Origin: Salipiger pallidus
Lineage (GTDB): Bacteria; Pseudomonadota; Alphaproteobacteria; Rhodobacterales; Rhodobacteraceae
Direction: 5' to 3'
DNA length: 64,000 nucleotides
NCBI RefSeq assembly: GCF_014643635.1
Contig: NZ_BMJV01000001.1
Coordinates: forward strand, 998,925 to 1,062,924
The translations under genes and the position numbers were made by a program. Below are positions 29,381 to 38,237 of this stretch, in pieces. The notes beneath the pieces are model-generated. The model had not been told where the DNA came from, searched no databases, and saw nothing but the letters and a program-made list of their open reading frames with translations. The number at the start of each line of letters is the position of its first letter. Position 1 is the first letter of the stretch.

Positions 29381-29982
29381 GCGACCGCCTCGTCATATTG
29401 CTTCACAAAGGCCCGTGCTTTCGCCGCCACGACCTCGACCGTATCGCCCGGTTTGAACAGCGCGCTTCCAGCTCCGACGCCCTGCGCACCGGCTGCGAAC
29501 CAGTCGGACAACACCGCGCCGGACACGCCGCCAACAGCCCAGATCGGCACGTCTGAAGGCAGGACTGCCCGGATCGCTTTCAGCCCCGCCGGGCCGACGA
29601 CTTCGCCGGGAAAGAGTTTCAGCGCATCGGCTCCGGCAGCCAGTGCCGAGAAGCAGTCGCTTGGCGTCATGACGCCCGGGTAGGCGGTCAGTCCAAGCCG
29701 TTTCGTCGCGCGGATCACTTCCGGCTCCATATTGGGCGAGACGACAAACGTGGCGCCCGCGGCAGCAACGTCAGACACCTGATCGGGTGTCAGCACGGTA
29801 CCGGCCCCGATCCTGGCCTGGACACCGTACGCGTCGGCCATCCGGCGGATGGAGACCAACGGATCGGGCGAGTTGAGAGGCACTTCGATGATCGTGATCC
29901 CGGCGTCAATCAGGGCACCCGCGATGCTGACGGCCTGATCCGGTTCGACACCGCGAAGGATCGACATGATGTTTCGGGTCAT
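29377..29982 (-). CDS. dgoA: 2-dehydro-3-deoxy-6-phosphogalactonate aldolase
   Basis: A 201-residue class I aldolase of the KDPG/KDPGal group that splits KDPGal into pyruvate and glyceraldehyde 3-phosphate. The catalytic Glu is in AGITIIEVPLNSPDPLVSI, the phosphate-site region is ARIGAGTVLTPDQV, and the Schiff-base Lys is in GADALKLFPGEVVGP. The pattern EVPLNSPDPLVSI, as opposed to the KDPG-aldolase EVTLRTP, points to the galactonate enzyme. It overlaps dgoK by four bases, which supports the same assignment. Confidence 0.92.
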   Translation of the reverse strand: MTRNIMSILRGVEPDQAVSIAGALIDAGITIIEVPLNSPDPLVSIRRMADAYGVQARIGAGTVLTPDQVSDVAAAGATFVVSPNMEPEVIRATKRLGLTAYPGVMTPSDCFSALAAGADALKLFPGEVVGPAGLKAIRAVLPSDVPIWAVGGVSGAVLSDWFAAGAQGVGAGSALFKPGDTVEVVAAKARAFVKQYDEAVA

Positions 29983-30878
29983 TCAGAGCCTCCTGTGAGT
30001 TCGGTATGGGCGCTGATGAGGCCTCTCAAGGTCATCTCCCGCGCCGCGACAAAATGGATCTCGGCCGCAAGGTCAGACAGTTTGACATAGAGGTCCAGCG
30101 CCCGCGTGTCGCCGACCACGATCACCTTGCCCCCGTCCCAAAAGGGTCGCGCCCCGGCGAGCTCCAGCCCGAGGAGAAGCCCCGACAGGCGCGCTCTCGT
30201 CTCTCCGGCGTGCGGAGCCTGCAGCAGCCCGCGAGCGCGCAAACCGAAGAGCGCCGCACTCAGACCGGCGGGATCCGCCAGGCCATCCGTGAGACCGCCC
30301 GCAAAGGCCTCGGCGCTCCAATCGTCGTCCATCCCTTGCCGCAGGATCGAATGGCGGGACAGCAAGGCAAAGAGTTCGCCCGTCATGAAGGTCCGGAACG
30401 TCCGCACGCGCCCGTCTGCCACGCGTACCCACTTGGTGTGCGTACCGGGCAGGCAGATCACCCCGTCGATCTCCGGAAACTGGGCGAGAACTCCGGCAAT
30501 CTGTGTTTCCTCCCCGCGCATGACATCTGGCGGATCCGCCTGAGACAGCCCCGGCAGGATTGTCACGTCAAGCCGGGGATCTCGGGTGACGACGCGCGTC
30601 GCGGCCCCCCGTCCCGGGACCGCCGGAACCGCGACATAGCCCGCTTCGCACCAGCCGCCCCGCGCTCCGGCCATGCCGCAGACGACGACCGTCATCCGGC
30701 CGGTTCCCAGCAGATCGCCCGCCAGATCCATAAACGCCGCTTCGAACTGGTCCGGCTCCAGCGTTCCCATCCCCTTGTCCGACGATCGTTCGATCAGGAC
30801 CTCGCCGCCCGAGGTCATCGCCCAGACCCGCAGGTTGGACGTGCCCCAGTCGACCGCAATCCAGCCCGGCAAGGTCAT
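29979..30878 (-). CDS. dgoK: 2-dehydro-3-deoxygalactonokinase
   Basis: A 299-residue sugar-acid kinase that phosphorylates 2-keto-3-deoxygalactonate. The N-terminal phosphate motif is WIAVDWGTSNLRVWAMTSGG. The middle has VICLPGTHTKWVRVADGRV and TFMTGELFALLSRHSILRQG, both strong DgoK signatures. It couples with the aldolase gene (ATGA overlap) and with the aldehyde dehydrogenase gene upstream (four-base overlap). It provides the hexose branch of the cluster. Confidence 0.93.
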   Translation of the reverse strand: MTLPGWIAVDWGTSNLRVWAMTSGGEVLIERSSDKGMGTLEPDQFEAAFMDLAGDLLGTGRMTVVVCGMAGARGGWCEAGYVAVPAVPGRGAATRVVTRDPRLDVTILPGLSQADPPDVMRGEETQIAGVLAQFPEIDGVICLPGTHTKWVRVADGRVRTFRTFMTGELFALLSRHSILRQGMDDDWSAEAFAGGLTDGLADPAGLSAALFGLRARGLLQAPHAGETRARLSGLLLGLELAGARPFWDGGKVIVVGDTRALDLYVKLSDLAAEIHFVAAREMTLRGLISAHTELTGGSE

Positions 30879-32383
30879 TCTTCGGGCAGCAGCGCGTCGG
30901 GCATGTTCTGATAGCAGACCGGCCGCAGGAACCGCCGGATCGCCAGAGTTCCCACACTGGTGGCCCCGAAATTGGTCGAGGCCGGGTAAGGCCCCCCATG
31001 CACCATGCTGTCGCAGACCTCGACACCCGTCGGATAACCGTTGGTTAGAAGCCGTCCCGCCTTTCGTTCAAGGATGGGCATCAGACTCCTTGCCAGTTCG
31101 GTATCACCGTCGTCCATCATCAGCGTGCAGGTCAGCTGACCCTGCAGGGACCGGGCGACGGCCCGCATCTGGTCGGCATCGCCGACGCGAACGATCACGC
31201 CGAGCGGACCGAACACCTCATGCCCGAGCGCCTCGTTCGCCAGCCATTCATCGCCGGTCGTGGCAAAGAGGTACGGCGTCGCGTTCCGCAGGTCACAGAC
31301 GGAGGTCAGCACCTCCTGCACGCCCTTCGTGCCCGCGAGCCGATCACGGCCTGCGCGGTAGGCCTTTGCGATCCCTTCGGTCAGCATGGTCTGCGGCCCG
31401 ATATCCGACAAGGCCGATGTCGCCGCTTGGGTGAAGGTATCGGCATCGGGCCCATCGATCAGGACGATTACGCCGGGGTTGGTACAGAACTGCCCCGCCC
31501 CCATGCTCAGCGATCCGGCCCAGCCCTTGGCCAGATCGTCCCCGCGTGCCGATAGTGCCTTGGGCAACAGGAACATCGGATTTATGCTGCCAAGCTCGCC
31601 ATAGAACGGGATCGGCACAGGACGTGCCGCACAAAGATCAAAGAGCGCCCGGCCCGCGCCAAGAGATCCGGTGAAGCCCACGGCGGTGATCAGCGGGTGC
31701 TGCACCAGCGCAGCCCCCAGATCGTTGGTGTTTCCCTGCACGACGCTGAAGGTCCCGGCGGGCATTCCGCATTTCTCGATCGCGGCATGGATCGCCTCGG
31801 CGACGATCTCTCCGGTTCCGGGATGGGCCGGATGACCTTTGACCACGACAGGACAGCCGGCTGCCAGGGCCGATGCGGTGTCTCCCCCGGCGGTCGAGAA
31901 TGCCAGCGGGAAGTTGGAAGCGCCAAAGACCGCAACCGGGCCAAACGGACGCTGCACCATCTTCAGGTCAGGGCGCGGAAGTGGCTGGCGATCAGGCAGA
32001 GACTTGTCGTGTCGACGATCAAGGTAATCGCCCACCACGATATGATCGGCGAAGAGACGCAGCTGGCCCGTGGTCCGTCCCCGTTCCCCCTGCAGGCGCG
32101 CTTCGGGCAGCCCAGATTCCCGGGTGCCGATTTCGGTGATCTGAGTGGCCCGCGCCTCGATCTCGTCGGCGATGGTGCGCAGGAACGCCGCGCGCTCTGC
32201 CCGCGTCGTATAGCCATAGGTCCAGAACGCCTCTTCCGCCGCGCGCACCGCGCGGTCGACCTCGGCCGCGCCACCATTCGCGGTGTCATGCGACGGGCCA
32301 TCGACGGGCTGGGACGCGAAGGTGTCGGTGGAGCCGACCCATTCGCCGGCGATCAGGTGTTTTCCGTGCGGTTGATACGTCAT
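30875..32383 (-). CDS. 2,5-dioxovalerate (alpha-ketoglutaric semialdehyde) dehydrogenase
   Basis: A 502-residue NAD(P)-dependent aldehyde dehydrogenase. The start at 32383 has an AAGGAAAG site; a longer open frame reaches into the preceding gene. Signatures are MVQRPFGPVAVFGASNFPLA, AVGFTGSLGAGRALFDL, the catalytic Glu in FYGELGSINPMFLLP and the catalytic Cys in GAGQFCTNPGVIVLIDGPD. This variant pattern is that of enzymes that oxidise alpha-ketoglutaric semialdehyde to 2-oxoglutarate, the last step of non-phosphorylative L-arabinose or D-xylose breakdown. Its neighbours supply the earlier steps. Confidence 0.9.
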   Translation of the reverse strand: MTYQPHGKHLIAGEWVGSTDTFASQPVDGPSHDTANGGAAEVDRAVRAAEEAFWTYGYTTRAERAAFLRTIADEIEARATQITEIGTRESGLPEARLQGERGRTTGQLRLFADHIVVGDYLDRRHDKSLPDRQPLPRPDLKMVQRPFGPVAVFGASNFPLAFSTAGGDTASALAAGCPVVVKGHPAHPGTGEIVAEAIHAAIEKCGMPAGTFSVVQGNTNDLGAALVQHPLITAVGFTGSLGAGRALFDLCAARPVPIPFYGELGSINPMFLLPKALSARGDDLAKGWAGSLSMGAGQFCTNPGVIVLIDGPDADTFTQAATSALSDIGPQTMLTEGIAKAYRAGRDRLAGTKGVQEVLTSVCDLRNATPYLFATTGDEWLANEALGHEVFGPLGVIVRVGDADQMRAVARSLQGQLTCTLMMDDGDTELARSLMPILERKAGRLLTNGYPTGVEVCDSMVHGGPYPASTNFGATSVGTLAIRRFLRPVCYQNMPDALLPEE

Positions 32384-32394
32384 GCGATCTTTCC

Positions 32395-33312
32395 TTACTT
32401 GCCCCAGCTCAGCGCGATCAGGTCCAGCTCTCTCGACAGCGACATGAGCCGGTCCTTGGTCCGGGGCGACAACGGTTTCAGCGGATGGCGGACGTAATCC
32501 GATCCGATCACGCCTCCCTCCATCATCACCGTCTTGGCGGCCCGCAGGCCACACTGGCGGTTTTCGTGGTTGATAAGCGGCAAGCAGAGCTTCCACTGCT
32601 CAAGCGCGGCATCGGTGTTGCCTGCCCGGTATTCGGTTACGATCGGGCGGATCTTCTCGGGCTGCAGCGCCGAGGTCATCGTGCCTGTACAGCCCGCGTC
32701 GAGATCGGCCAGCAGCGTCACCGCCTCCTCCCCGTCGAAGGGACCGACGATATGCTCCCCGCCCATCTCGATCAGCGCGGCAAGCTTGTCGGCGGCAAAG
32801 GGCGTCTCCATCTTGAAATACGAGACATTCTCGATCTCTTTCGCCATCCGCACCAGCAGAGGCACCGACAGGGTCACGCCCGACAACGGCGCATCCTGCA
32901 CCATGATCGGGATCGACACGGCATCCGACACGGCGGCGAAATGTTCTAAGACCCCCTGTTCCGCCGGCGCCAGCCCGATCCCGTGATAGGGCGGCATCAT
33001 CATCAGCATCGACGCGCCGAGCGCCTGTGCCTCTTTCGCACGATAGACGACGATGTCGGTGGCGAAATGGCTGATCGTGACGATGACCGGCACGCGGCCT
33101 GCAACATGCTCAAGGCTGACCTTGGTCAGGATCGCGCGTTCTTCGTCCGACAGCAGGAACTGTTCGGAATAGTTGGCAAGGAGGCAGATCGCGTCGACGC
33201 CCTGGTCGATCATGCAGTCAAGAACACGGCACATGCCGTCGGGATCGATCGAGCCATCGGCGTGGAACGGGGTCGGGGCGACCGGGAGGATACCGGTGAG
33301 TGGGTTTTGCAT
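32395..33312 (-). CDS. DHDPS-family L-2-keto-3-deoxyarabonate dehydratase
   Basis: A 305-residue class I aldolase-fold enzyme. The conserved start is LTGILPVAPTPFHADGSID. The Schiff-base Lys appears in NVSYFKMETPFAADKLAAL, and the substrate-binding tract in AICLLANYSEQFLLSDEE. In Azospirillum-type L-arabinose pathways a protein of this family dehydrates L-2-keto-3-deoxyarabonate to alpha-ketoglutaric semialdehyde, which fits the aldehyde dehydrogenase 11 bases downstream. A 2-keto-3-deoxy-sugar-acid aldolase role is the alternative. Confidence 0.85.
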   Translation of the reverse strand: MQNPLTGILPVAPTPFHADGSIDPDGMCRVLDCMIDQGVDAICLLANYSEQFLLSDEERAILTKVSLEHVAGRVPVIVTISHFATDIVVYRAKEAQALGASMLMMMPPYHGIGLAPAEQGVLEHFAAVSDAVSIPIMVQDAPLSGVTLSVPLLVRMAKEIENVSYFKMETPFAADKLAALIEMGGEHIVGPFDGEEAVTLLADLDAGCTGTMTSALQPEKIRPIVTEYRAGNTDAALEQWKLCLPLINHENRQCGLRAAKTVMMEGGVIGSDYVRHPLKPLSPRTKDRLMSLSRELDLIALSWGK

Positions 33313-33321
33313 ATTGGCCTC

Positions 33322-34320
33322 TCAGCTTCGGGTCACGGCAAAGCGCGACACCTGTCTGTAAGTGTCACCCGGCCTCAGGACCGGAGATGGAAAATCGGGA
33401 TGGTTCGGACCGTCGGGCCAGAACTGCGGCTCGAAGGCGATGCCCGCATTCGCGCCATAGGGCTGGCCGCCCAGTCCCTTCGCCGGAGCGGTTTTCAGAT
33501 CTCCGCCGGTATAGACTTGCAGCCCGACCTCTGTCGTCTCGACGGTCAGCCGCAGCCCGCCTGCGTCGAGCGTCGCGGCGCGGCGCATCCGGCCATGCGT
33601 TCGGGCAAGGCAGAAGTTGTGGTCCAGCGCCGGATCGGGCGTGCTTGGGTGGCCATAGTCAAACGCAGTCCCTGCCACCGGCACAGGCCCCCCAGAGGGG
33701 ATCTTCGCACGATCGACCGGAAGATATTCCTCCGCATCGACGGTAAGACTGTGACCGGAAAGGTCCGCCCCGCCATCGAGCGACCAGTAGCCGTGAAAGG
33801 CCGGGCCGAACATGGCAGGGCGATCGGTGCTGCCTTCGATCTCGATGGTCAGGACGCCCTGTAAATCAAGGCTGTATCGTGCCGTGACATCGATCTCACC
33901 GGGGAAGCCGCCGGTTCCGTGAGTGTGATGCAGTCTGAATGTGACCGACGAATGATCCGCCGCGTCGAGGGTCCAGTTGCGACCCGAAAATCCCGCCGAT
34001 CCACCGTGCAGTGTGGTGCACCCGCCCTCGTTCCGATCAAGGTCATGGTGATGCCCGTCGACGACCATCCGCCCCCCGGAAATCCGGTTTGCCACGGGCC
34101 CCACTATGGCGCCGAAATGGCGCATCGGCCCAAGGTAGGCGGAGAAGTCCTCGGACCCAAGAACCAGAGGGTGATCCACGCTCGCCAACCGCAGGTCGAC
34201 AAGGCTCGCCCCCCAGGTCATCACCCGCGCCCTGACCGGCCCGCCTGCAATCTGCACAGCGCGCACGTCGGTCCCGTCCGGTGCCCGGCCGAAGAGGTCG
34301 GTGTCGTCCAGCACGTTCAT
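33322..34320 (-). CDS. galM: Aldose 1-epimerase (mutarotase)
   Basis: A 332-residue galactose mutarotase-fold enzyme that interconverts alpha and beta anomers, feeding the form used by the dehydrogenase. Visible are IVGPVANRISGGRMVVDG, the His in GGCTTLHGGSAGFSGRNW, a second His region HTHGTGGFPGEIDV, DPALDHNFCL, and the catalytic Glu in AGIAFEPQFWPDGPNHPDF. Its start overlaps the dehydrogenase stop by one base (TGATG). Confidence 0.93.
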   Translation of the reverse strand: MNVLDDTDLFGRAPDGTDVRAVQIAGGPVRARVMTWGASLVDLRLASVDHPLVLGSEDFSAYLGPMRHFGAIVGPVANRISGGRMVVDGHHHDLDRNEGGCTTLHGGSAGFSGRNWTLDAADHSSVTFRLHHTHGTGGFPGEIDVTARYSLDLQGVLTIEIEGSTDRPAMFGPAFHGYWSLDGGADLSGHSLTVDAEEYLPVDRAKIPSGGPVPVAGTAFDYGHPSTPDPALDHNFCLARTHGRMRRAATLDAGGLRLTVETTEVGLQVYTGGDLKTAPAKGLGGQPYGANAGIAFEPQFWPDGPNHPDFPSPVLRPGDTYRQVSRFAVTRS

Positions 34321-35243
34321 CACCACTCGAACCGGGCGCCGGTGATGCGACGACCGAGCGTGAAGGCATCGGCCACGTGACGCATCGGCGAGAGATCCAT
34401 GTCGATGCCGCCCTTCTCGACCAGCCGGGCCATCTGCGCATAGAGCCGCGGGTATTCCCCCGACAGGCACGGCACGCTGTCGTCGACATGGCCGTCGATG
34501 GTCAGCTTCCCGCCCCCGTTCTCCAGCACCATGACGCCCTGATCGGTCTCGGCACGAATGGTCCAGGTCGGCTCTCCGGGTTCGAGAAAGTCGAGAACCA
34601 TCGACACCTCGGCCCCCTCCGGATGGAAGAACTGGCATTCGGCAGCAATCGGCGTATCGCGGTTCTCGGGGAACTTCAGGACCGCCGCGGACAGATGCAC
34701 CGGGTCAGGCAGGATCTCTGTCAGGATCGACAGGGCGTTGATGCCGGGATCGAAGACGCCCAGACCGCCAGCCTCGAAGATCCAGTCCTGTCCGGGATGC
34801 CATTGCCGCACGTTTTCCCGCCAGTTGACGGTGAGCTTGCGCAGCGTCTTGCCGACCAGCCAAGCCTTGGCGGCGGGCACCTTGTCGGCCTGCCGCGAAT
34901 GCCATGTCGCATAAAGGGACACCCGATGCGCCCGCGCCATCGCCTCGAGCGCATGGCATTCCGACAGGGTCGCCCCGGGTGGCTTTTCCAGCATGACGTG
35001 ACGCCCGGCGCGGATCGCCGCCTCGGCATAGCCGAACCGGGGCACGGGCGGCAGGCAGAGCGACACCACCCGGATGTCCGAACGCTCAGCCAGCATCCGG
35101 GCGAAATCGTCATAGGCCGGGACGCCGTCCACCGTGCCATGGCGCGATACGGTCGCGGACAAGTCCCAGTCGGGACTGTCATTGATCGCGGGCACATGCT
35201 GGTCGAGTGCGATCTTTCCGATGCCGACAAGCGCGACTTCCAT
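34320..35243 (-). CDS. L-arabinose/D-galactose 1-dehydrogenase (Gfo/Idh/MocA family)
   Basis: A 307-residue NAD(P)-dependent sugar dehydrogenase making the aldonolactone, the first step of the cluster. It starts MEVALVGIGKIALDQHVPAI, the Rossmann glycine motif. It then has HVMLEKPPGATLSECHALEA with the catalytic Lys, YATWHSRQADKV, WHPGQDWIFEAGGLGVFDPG and INALSILTEILPDPVHLS. These match my memory of the Azospirillum brasilense L-arabinose 1-dehydrogenase closely. That enzyme also oxidises D-galactose, consistent with both exit routes being present here. It is coupled to the dehydratase gene by one-base overlap. Confidence 0.92.
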   Translation of the reverse strand: MEVALVGIGKIALDQHVPAINDSPDWDLSATVSRHGTVDGVPAYDDFARMLAERSDIRVVSLCLPPVPRFGYAEAAIRAGRHVMLEKPPGATLSECHALEAMARAHRVSLYATWHSRQADKVPAAKAWLVGKTLRKLTVNWRENVRQWHPGQDWIFEAGGLGVFDPGINALSILTEILPDPVHLSAAVLKFPENRDTPIAAECQFFHPEGAEVSMVLDFLEPGEPTWTIRAETDQGVMVLENGGGKLTIDGHVDDSVPCLSGEYPRLYAQMARLVEKGGIDMDLSPMRHVADAFTLGRRITGARFEW

Positions 35244-36985
35244 CAATGCGAATCCTTCCCGACAGCCGACCCGCGGCAGCCCTTGAGGAACCCCAGATCG
35301 GCCCCGGTATCGGCGCCCTCCACATGCTCCTGATGCAGCCAGAGATAACCGCTGGCCACCTGCTCGTGGTTCGGCGCCCAAGCCTTCAGCCGCGCTGCAA
35401 GTTCCTCGTCCGGGATATCCAGATGCAGGCGCCGCGCTTCGACGTCGAGCTCGATCATGTCGCCGGTCTTCACGACGGCCAGCGGACCGCCCGCCGCCGC
35501 CTCGGGTGAGGTATGCAGGACGACGGTGCCGTATGCCGTACCCGACATGCGCGCGTCCGAGATGCGGACCATATCGGTGATGCCCTTCTTGAGGACCTTC
35601 GGCGGCAGCCCCATGTTGCCGACCTCGGCCATGCCGGGATAGCCCTTGGGCCCGCAGTTCTTCAGGACCATCACGCAGGTCTCGTCGATATCCAGCGCGT
35701 CATCGTTGATCCGCTCCTTGTAGTCATCGATATCCTCGAACACGACCGCGCGACCCCGGTGCTTGAGCAGATGCGCCGAGGCGGCGGAGGGTTTCAGAAC
35801 CGCCCCCTGCGGTGCGAGGTTGCCACGAACCACCGCGATCCCGCCCTGCAGTGTCAGCGCCTTCTCAAGCGGCAGGATGACGTCTTCGTTCCAGTTGCGG
35901 ACATCCTTGACCTCGTCCCAGATCGTTTGACCCGAGACGGTCAGCGCGTCCTTGTGCAGCTGTCCGCCCTCGCCCAGCCGTTTCAGCACGACAGGCAGGC
36001 CGCCGGCGTAGTAGAATTCCTCCATCAGGTATCTGCCCGACGGCATCAGGTTCACGATGGTCGCGACGTCCCGCCCGCACCGGTCCCAGTCGTCCAGCGT
36101 CAGATCGACCCCGACCCGGCCCGCGATGGCCAGCATATGGATCACCGCGTTTGTCGACCCGCCGATGGCACCGTTGGTCCGGATCGCATTCTCAAAGGCC
36201 TGTTTGGTCATGATGTCAGAAGGCTTCAGGTCATCCTTGACCATCTGCACGATCCGACGCCCCGATATCTGCGCCATCACCCGGCGTCGGCTGTCGACCG
36301 CCGGGATCGCCGCATTGCCGGACAGGGCCATGCCAAGCGCTTCGGCAATGCTGGCCATGGTGGACGCCGTCCCCATGGTGTTGCAGGTGCCGGAAGAGCG
36401 GCTCATCGACTCCTCGGCCTCGAGAAATTCTTCCTGCGTCATCTCCCCGGCCTTCACAGCTTCGGAGAATTTCCACAGATGCGTCCCTGACCCGACCCGT
36501 TCACCCCGGAAATAACCGTTCAGCATCGGCCCGCCGGTCACGACGATGGACGGCAGATCGGTGGACGCAGCCGCCATCAGCAGCGATGGCGTGGTCTTGT
36601 CGCAGCCGACCAGCAGCACCGCGCCATCGATCGGCTGGCCGCGCATCTGTTCCTCGATCGACATGGCGGCGAGGTTGCGGAACATCATCGCCGTGGGGCG
36701 GAAAGTGTTCTCGGACGCAGAGAAGACGGGGACCTCGACCGGAAATCCTCCGGCCTCCCAGATACCGGCCTTCACCTTCTCGGCCAGCTCGCGCAGATGG
36801 CCGTTGCAAGGCGTCAGGTCGGACCATGTGTTGAGGATGCCGATGATCGGGCGGCCGTCGAAGACGTCATGCGGGTAGCCCTGGTTCTTCATCCAGCCGC
36901 GATGGTAGATCGTGTCGCGGCCGTTCCCGGCATACCACTCCTGCGAGCGGAGCCTGCGGGGCCAGGGTGCGGGTTTGAAGGTCAT
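35243..36985 (-). CDS. IlvD/Edd-family sugar-acid dehydratase (L-arabonate dehydratase)
   Basis: A 580-residue iron-sulfur dehydratase converting L-arabonate, and probably D-galactonate or D-fuconate type acids, to the 2-keto-3-deoxy acid. Cluster cysteines are in NGHLRELAEKV-proximal LTPCNGHL (about 60), LLVGCDKTTPSLLM (about 128) and SRSSGTCNTMGTASTMASIA (about 200). The family tract NAVIHMLAIAGRVGVDLTLD follows. Length and motifs fit the pentonate/hexonate branch rather than IlvD of amino acid synthesis, and the surrounding genes support this. It lies between the transporter genes and the dehydrogenase. Confidence 0.93.
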   Translation of the reverse strand: MTFKPAPWPRRLRSQEWYAGNGRDTIYHRGWMKNQGYPHDVFDGRPIIGILNTWSDLTPCNGHLRELAEKVKAGIWEAGGFPVEVPVFSASENTFRPTAMMFRNLAAMSIEEQMRGQPIDGAVLLVGCDKTTPSLLMAAASTDLPSIVVTGGPMLNGYFRGERVGSGTHLWKFSEAVKAGEMTQEEFLEAEESMSRSSGTCNTMGTASTMASIAEALGMALSGNAAIPAVDSRRRVMAQISGRRIVQMVKDDLKPSDIMTKQAFENAIRTNGAIGGSTNAVIHMLAIAGRVGVDLTLDDWDRCGRDVATIVNLMPSGRYLMEEFYYAGGLPVVLKRLGEGGQLHKDALTVSGQTIWDEVKDVRNWNEDVILPLEKALTLQGGIAVVRGNLAPQGAVLKPSAASAHLLKHRGRAVVFEDIDDYKERINDDALDIDETCVMVLKNCGPKGYPGMAEVGNMGLPPKVLKKGITDMVRISDARMSGTAYGTVVLHTSPEAAAGGPLAVVKTGDMIELDVEARRLHLDIPDEELAARLKAWAPNHEQVASGYLWLHQEHVEGADTGADLGFLKGCRGSAVGKDSH

Positions 36986-36988
36986 GGC

Positions 36989-38224
36989 TCACCCCTGCTT
37001 GGATTTGTTGTAGACGTCGAAGATGACGGCGGCGAGCAGCACGAGACCCTTGATCATCTGCTGATAGTCGATGCCGATCCCCATGATCGACATGCCGTTG
37101 TTCAGCACGCCCATCAGGAAGGCACCGACCACCGCGCCCACGATCGTCCCAACCCCGCCGGACATGGACGCCCCGCCGATGAAGACCGCCGCGATCACGT
37201 CAAGTTCAAGCGCGAAGCCGGCCTTGGGCGTCGCCGTGTTCAGGCGGGCGGCGAAGACGAGGCCGGCCGCTGCGGCGAGGACCCCCATGTTGACGAAGGC
37301 CAGGAAGGTCAGGCGTTCGGTCTTGATCCCCGACAGCTTCGCCGCCTTCTGGTTGCCGCCAAGCGCATAGATGCGACGGCCCAGAACGGTGCGTTCGGTG
37401 AGGAAGGCATAGATCAGGGTCAGCACGCCCATGGTGATCAGCACGTTCGGCAGCCCCCGGAAGGTCGACAGCTTGAACATGATGAACACGATGGCCCCGA
37501 CGACGATCACGTTGCGGGCGATGAAGAAGGCGCGCGGCTCATCCACCACGCCATAGGCGCGGTTGCGCGACCGGGCACGCATTCCACTGTAGACGATGGC
37601 GAAGGCCGCAATGATGCCGACGCCCAGGGCCAGCACGTTGACCTGACGCGCGCCGAAGACCGTAGCCAGCGCCTGACCGAAACCCGCCGGGAAGATATCC
37701 GACACGAACCCGTTGGCCAGCGCCTGGAATTCGCGCGGGAAGGGACCGACGGATTGCCCCTCAAGCAGCAGCAGCGACAGGCCCCGGAACACCAGCATCC
37801 CCGCAAGCGTCACGATGAAGGACGGGATCTTCCAGTAGGCAACCCAATAGCCCTGTGCTGCCCCGATCAGACCACCCGCGACGAGGCAGATAACGATGGC
37901 CAACAGGTAAGGTACATCCATGTTTACGACCATCACGGCTGCAAGCGCGCCGATGAACCCCATGACGGACCCGACCGACAGGTCGATGTTGCCCGACACG
38001 ATGACGACCAGCATGCCGAGCGCCATGATGATGATATAACTGTTCTGCAACAACAGGTTGGTGATGTTCACCGGGCGCAATAGCGTGCCGGACGTGGTGA
38101 TCTGGAAGAACCCCATGATCGCGATCAGCGCGAACAGCAGCCCGTAGGTGCGCAGGTGGCCCAGAAGATATTCCCGGATCCCCATGGGCTGGGCCTCGGT
38201 CGTTGTGGTTTCTGCAAGCGACAT
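36989..38224 (-). CDS. gguB: Sugar ABC transporter permease (GguB/XylH type)
   Basis: A 411-residue multi-spanning permease. It begins with a short cytoplasmic leader, then RTYGLLFALIAIMGFFQITT. Conserved tracts are LGMLVVIVSGNIDLSVGSVM, WVAYWKIPSFIVTLAGMLVF, ALGGNQKAAKLSGIKTERLT and AVFIGGASMSGGVGTIVGAV, all typical of XylH/GguB permeases for monosaccharides. It lies 13 bases after gguA and three bases before the dehydratase gene. Confidence 0.93.
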   Translation of the reverse strand: MSLAETTTTEAQPMGIREYLLGHLRTYGLLFALIAIMGFFQITTSGTLLRPVNITNLLLQNSYIIIMALGMLVVIVSGNIDLSVGSVMGFIGALAAVMVVNMDVPYLLAIVICLVAGGLIGAAQGYWVAYWKIPSFIVTLAGMLVFRGLSLLLLEGQSVGPFPREFQALANGFVSDIFPAGFGQALATVFGARQVNVLALGVGIIAAFAIVYSGMRARSRNRAYGVVDEPRAFFIARNVIVVGAIVFIMFKLSTFRGLPNVLITMGVLTLIYAFLTERTVLGRRIYALGGNQKAAKLSGIKTERLTFLAFVNMGVLAAAAGLVFAARLNTATPKAGFALELDVIAAVFIGGASMSGGVGTIVGAVVGAFLMGVLNNGMSIMGIGIDYQQMIKGLVLLAAVIFDVYNKSKQG

Positions 38225-38237
38225 GTCCTGCTCCCTC